Of a DNA stretch of 64,000 nt, positions 60,583 to 64,000 are shown piece after piece. The translations under genes were made by a program, and so were the position numbers. The DNA lies in contig NC_052110.1 of NCBI RefSeq assembly GCF_012273895.1, positions 1,612,001 through 1,676,000 on the forward strand, written 5' to 3'. The DNA comes from Zerene cesonia. Its lineage: Eukaryota; Arthropoda; Insecta; Lepidoptera; Pieridae. The notes under the pieces were generated by a model. That model saw only the letters and a program-made list of their open reading frames with translations. It did no database searches and had not been told where the DNA came from. Each line of letters begins with the position of its first letter. Position 1 is the stretch's first letter.

Positions 60583-62344
60583 ATGAAGCATTCGAATACG
60601 ACGCTCACAAAAATCGAACGAAGCATGTTTAATTTGTATCGTACTGTCATCATCGTTTTATTTATCTGTGGTTACAATTTCAAAACCTTCTCCAACACCC
60701 TGCTGACTAAAATCCTCGCACAAATGTATAGCTTGAGCCTCGCCATCCTAATTTCATATAGCACATTCACTTGCTGCTTCTTCAACAATTTCTCGCAATT
60801 CTGGTCCCTCATCGAATACGACCTCAGTGTCATCATCCTCATGATCTACGACAGTAAAGTGATCAAATACATCTCCAATCTTAGCCACCTCGACGTCTAT
60901 TTGAGGATCAACAAACGGCATTATAAATTCGTTATGAACAGATCCCTTGTCATGATTATCAGTCTTTGGCTCATAAGAGTCGGCTACACGGCGGTATATT
61001 GTTTTTCATATGAATGTTTCGACAACTTAAGCCTGTTCCTTATAAACTCCCTGTCGTCTTTTGCTCTTGATATGAACAGAGTATGGAGATTTATAGTGCT
61101 CGATACGATCAGATATAGGATAAAAATGCTGCGTGTGCGACTGGAAGAAATGCCGGAATGTAATTATTATTTATACGTTAAAAACATGAAGACTTTGAAA
61201 CGAGATAAAATACCCTTCTGTTTGCGTCTGTACAGAGATATTGCGGATTTGTTGGATCTTATTCTACCAGAATTACATGCACAGGTACATAAGATAATTA
61301 TATATTTTAAACCAAAAAATAGCAAAACAATTCTTATATTTTTTCTTTTCATAATTTGTATCTTTTTACAGATGTTTGTAAGCATTATTTGTGGTGTTCC
61401 AAAACTTATTTATGATGTATATCAAGCCCTTCTGGTGATAGAAGGTATGGTGAGTACATTTTAGGTTTATTATATGTTATTATTGTTTTTTATTATTCTT
61501 TATACTGAATCATTATTTATAAATTTCAGGAACCATACACTTTGTTGGCATTTTCAATTATGCATATAGTGCACGTATCTTTTCTCCTCTTTTCTCCATC
61601 ATTTGTTATCGAGTTCTTTGGAGTGGAAGTGGACAAGATCAGGTTGTTTTTGATACACCAAATTATTGATAATAAAGGTATGTTCTAGAGGTATATAACT
61701 AGCTAGCCCGCGGCTAGCCCGCGGCTTCAATCTCGTGGTATCTAGTGCCGCGACACGTTTCTTAGCCGCGCAAGCGAAATGCTTTCGCTACCATAGACCA
61801 TAAGAAGTTTCCAACTTTATTCCAATAAGGGCCTTACAAGCCGGCCAGTCGTGTAGTCTGATCGAATATCCTCTATTATTCGATGGAGGAATTTCACCTT
61901 CCTTTCCCCACATCTAGATTTAAAAATAATTCATATTTAATTATCCGCGTTTAAAAACAATTTATATTATTGAGGGAAAATTATATAATATGTAAATAAG
62001 GTTCTGCGTTTCAACGTCTACAGCTAATAATATCAGCCGTACCCTTTCGTTTTATGGAAGACAAATGTAAACTATAAACAATCTATCATTGGCCGGGCGT
62101 GTAGACTCAACAAGTCTATATAAAATTTCATAACTCTTTATATATACGCTAAATATAATGTGTTGTTTCAGACAAGCAATGTAAAGAAACTGCTCAGCTG
62201 TTTTTGGACTATATAAATATAAGACCATTCTCACGCAAGATCTGGAGGTCTATACCGGTCAATATTGCTCTGCCGTTAGAGATTCTGAACATCTGCTATT
62301 CGGCCATCATAGTTATAATTAATTTCACACATCTGTATGGTTAA
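60583..62344 (+). CDS. Gustatory receptor-like seven-TM protein, 4 exons, 366 aa
   Basis: Exons are 60583-61284, 61372-61449, 61530-61677 and 62172-62344 (TAA 62342-62344). Introns of 87, 80 and 494 bases are all GT-AG, phases 0, 0 and 1. The joined frame is 1,101 bases with no stop. The first intron is 29 codons long and happens to be open, so a naive ORF reads through to 61464. The ATG at 60583 is the first possible start: an in-frame TAA lies five codons upstream. The protein has several hydrophobic segments: about 20-33, 47-68, 122-145, 150-165, exon 2, the first half of exon 3, and a last one in exon 4 (ICYSAIIVIINFTHLYG). A small last exon ending a few residues after the final membrane segment, with an aromatic and Gln/Asn-Phe near the end, is typical of insect gustatory receptors. 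In the family these are ligand-gated cation channels in the membrane of taste neurons; the ligand here is unknown. The length fits (about 350-450). An odorant receptor is the main alternative, but the C-terminus looks more like a gustatory receptor. Confidence 0.85.
61699..61800 (+). repeat. GC-rich repeat fragment in receptor intron 3
   Basis: A short block with CTAGCTAGCCCGCGGCTAGC repeats itself (GCTAGCCCGCGGC twice) and resembles the CTAG-side GC-rich end of Helitrons on the minus strand. It sits just inside the 494-base third intron of the receptor gene. Confidence 0.45.
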
Positions 62345-62347
62345 GTA

Positions 62348-62353
62348 AATAAA
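62348..62353 (+). promoter_or_regulatory. Candidate poly(A) signal of the receptor gene
   Basis: AATAAA starts three bases after the receptor stop codon. It is the nearest canonical signal and would give a very short 3' UTR. AATAAA is common by chance in AT-rich DNA, so only the position supports it. Confidence 0.4.
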
Positions 62354-62395
62354 TACTTTAATTCTTAATTTAGGTAAATTACGTTTTTTTCCGCG

Positions 62396-62582
62396 TTTTT
62401 GTCCGCGATGGACTCTAGAACTACTCAAACGATTTTAATCAAATTTGCGTACCATGAGTGCATTTTTCTATTTTTTTAAAATTTATCGCACCATGTGCAG
62501 TTAGATCCAACTTATAATATAGGATAGATTGTATTATTTCAATTACGGTAAATGACCCGGGCGGAGCCGGGCGTGCAGCTAG
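62396..62582 (+). mobile_element. Helitron-like remnant downstream of the receptor gene
   Basis: TGTCCGCGATGGACTCTAG, ACTCAAACGATTTTAATC and GGCGGAGCCGGGCGTGCAGC followed by TAG; ends CTAG but is followed by C. The left end is not resolved. Begins about 50 bases after the receptor stop. Confidence 0.6.
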
Positions 62583-64000
62583 CAGATGTATATCTATCTA
62601 AAACAACTAAAACTAAGTACAGGAAACTAACCTTAACAAGACCTTGATCTAATTAAACCTACTAAATAAATCAATATCGCAATGAATATATCTCATCAAC
62701 TATATTAAACAATTATATTAAATAAAATTTTTCCCACCTTAGACTCACTTATCCTGCTACAGAATTACAACCAACTTAAAAAAATTCTTATTATAAAATT
62801 CCAAACAAATGTCTGTATTTATTTATATCGAATTATTGTATAAACAAAATTTTATGTTATGTATATAATAACGATCCTTAATGTATGTATGATGAAATTA
62901 GCTTGCAATAAACAGTAAGAGTTTAAAGTGCAAACTTTGTTTTGAACCAATTCCTCAATTCGTTAATTAAAATTCAAAGTTAAATTCATCAGTCTGGCAA
63001 CAAATTTAAATTGATAATGACTAGGAGATTGATTTTCAATAGCGGTTGAAAATAAAAATGTTTTCAGTTCTGTTCTATGTTCAAGTGTTTAGAATTGTAA
63101 AATATGCTTTTTAATAACCAGTTTTGTTAAATAAGAACTTAGAGTAAATTATTATAAAATGAAATATATATATATATATATATAGCCTTTTAATAAAGCG
63201 CCGAAATATATAAATACTTAAATCAGTTAGGTATAGTAAGGGTTCTGGCCCATAGCTGTAGTCAGTAAATAAAAGTCGTTAATCTTTATCAAGTACGTAC
63301 AAAATAACTCATATACAACATTATTACAATATCCTCAAACGAAAACTTTGTGCCAAGAAGGCGCGATGAAACCGGCAAGGTAAAAACAGTATATAAAGTA
63401 GATGCTATAATGCCCTCGTAAAGTGTTAAGTGAAGGCAGAATTACGAGTTGTTTACCAGTTTCCAAAACGTCATTATTCCGCCCCATTCAATTGGAATTT
63501 CGTCTTATCTAGTATTTGAATTCCCCTTAGCGTGCCAAGATTTTATCGTATTTTAGACGATATTCATTTAATTGCAGGAACTTATATTGATATGAATATA
63601 AAGGTTCTTATGGTTACGTATATGAAGATTTGAGATTCATTTCTGACTTCTAAGCTCATAATATACTTCTCATATATTCATTAAATATCTCATATATGAA
63701 ATATGCGATAAATAAAAAAAATAATAAAAAAGAGTTTATTTTCTCACATCAGTTACATATTCAATACATATAAATAAGTGTGAAACTGATGCCTAAACTA
63801 GGTAATAAAAATTACCTGTATTTTTGGTCAAATATAAGATACATTACATAAAAAGAAATATTCGTTATGGATATCGTCATTGGCTAGTGATTCACGTTAA
63901 AATATTGTCTTTTATAAAGCAATTAACTGTATGACTATATAACAATATGAAAATTGGTAGACTTATTGATTCTCAGCATAAACGAATATATAATAAATTA
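62583..64000. other. Intergenic, right edge
   Basis: AT-rich with one AT array and no further receptor exons found. A low-complexity stretch at 63650-63740 repeats TCATATAT-like words. Confidence 0.5.
63164..63183 (+). repeat. (AT)n microsatellite
   Basis: About ten AT units in the 3' flank of the receptor gene. Confidence 0.95.

Noticed and set aside
61285..61371. In-frame extension of receptor exon 1
   Set aside because: Although open, it is AT-rich, bounded by GT and AG, and its removal gives the conserved C-terminal exons, so it is an intron.
61167..61385. 72-residue minus-strand ORF
   Set aside because: Antisense shadow of the receptor gene.
1..64000. CRISPR array, operon, prophage or other prokaryotic system
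   Set aside because: Introns, SINEs and Helitrons show a eukaryotic genome; no regularly spaced repeat-spacer pattern was seen.

Overview
The window is nuclear DNA of a lepidopteran insect (butterfly or moth). It is AT-rich, gene-poor eukaryotic sequence with GT-AG introns, an intron-less nuclear tRNA gene, and the repeat types that crowd lepidopteran genomes: short non-autonomous Helitrons ending in CTAG, tRNA-headed SINEs (one type with a GATGATGATG-like 3' end), and degenerate retroposons. The species cannot be told from the sequence. A 1,000-base run of N at 1744-2743 is a scaffold-gap placeholder.

Only three real genes can be supported. (1) A four-exon secreted lipocalin gene lies on the minus strand at 31920-29381; I assembled it from splice sites into an unbroken 223-residue protein with a signal peptide, a G-x-W motif and four cysteines spaced as in insect lipocalins. 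(2) A tRNA-Leu(CAG) gene is at 52216-52298. (3) A four-exon seven-transmembrane gustatory-receptor-like gene lies on the plus strand at 60583-62344 and gives an intact 366-residue protein. The two protein genes are about 29 kb apart, differ in strand and family, and nothing suggests they act together, beyond both families being common in insect sensing and ligand carriage.

Layout: 1-29380 is intergenic, with the gap, several SINE insertions (two with clear target-site duplications at 12113-12347 and 22931-23108), a tandem pair of Helitrons at 8249-8634, a relic LINE reverse-transcriptase C-terminus near 19.1 kb, and a GC-richer low-repeat island at 25.6-26.2 kb. 29381-31920 is the lipocalin gene; its introns carry three Helitron-type insertions, a poly(A) retroposon inserted at the edge of one of them, and an 85-base repeat. 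31921-60582 is intergenic except for the tRNA; it holds Helitrons, SINEs, a 43-bp perfect foldback at 41.5 kb with relatives at 49.2 and 60.1 kb, and a large inverted pair of retroposons at 58.5-59.25 kb. 60583-62344 is the receptor gene, and 62345-64000 is AT-rich flank with one Helitron-like remnant.

I found no convincing new biological system. The observations most worth following are the lipocalin gene built from exons too short to stand out as ORFs, the dated nested insertion inside its second intron, several near-perfect small hairpins, an X-box-like palindrome at 54492-54505, and rearranged or inverted SINE copies.
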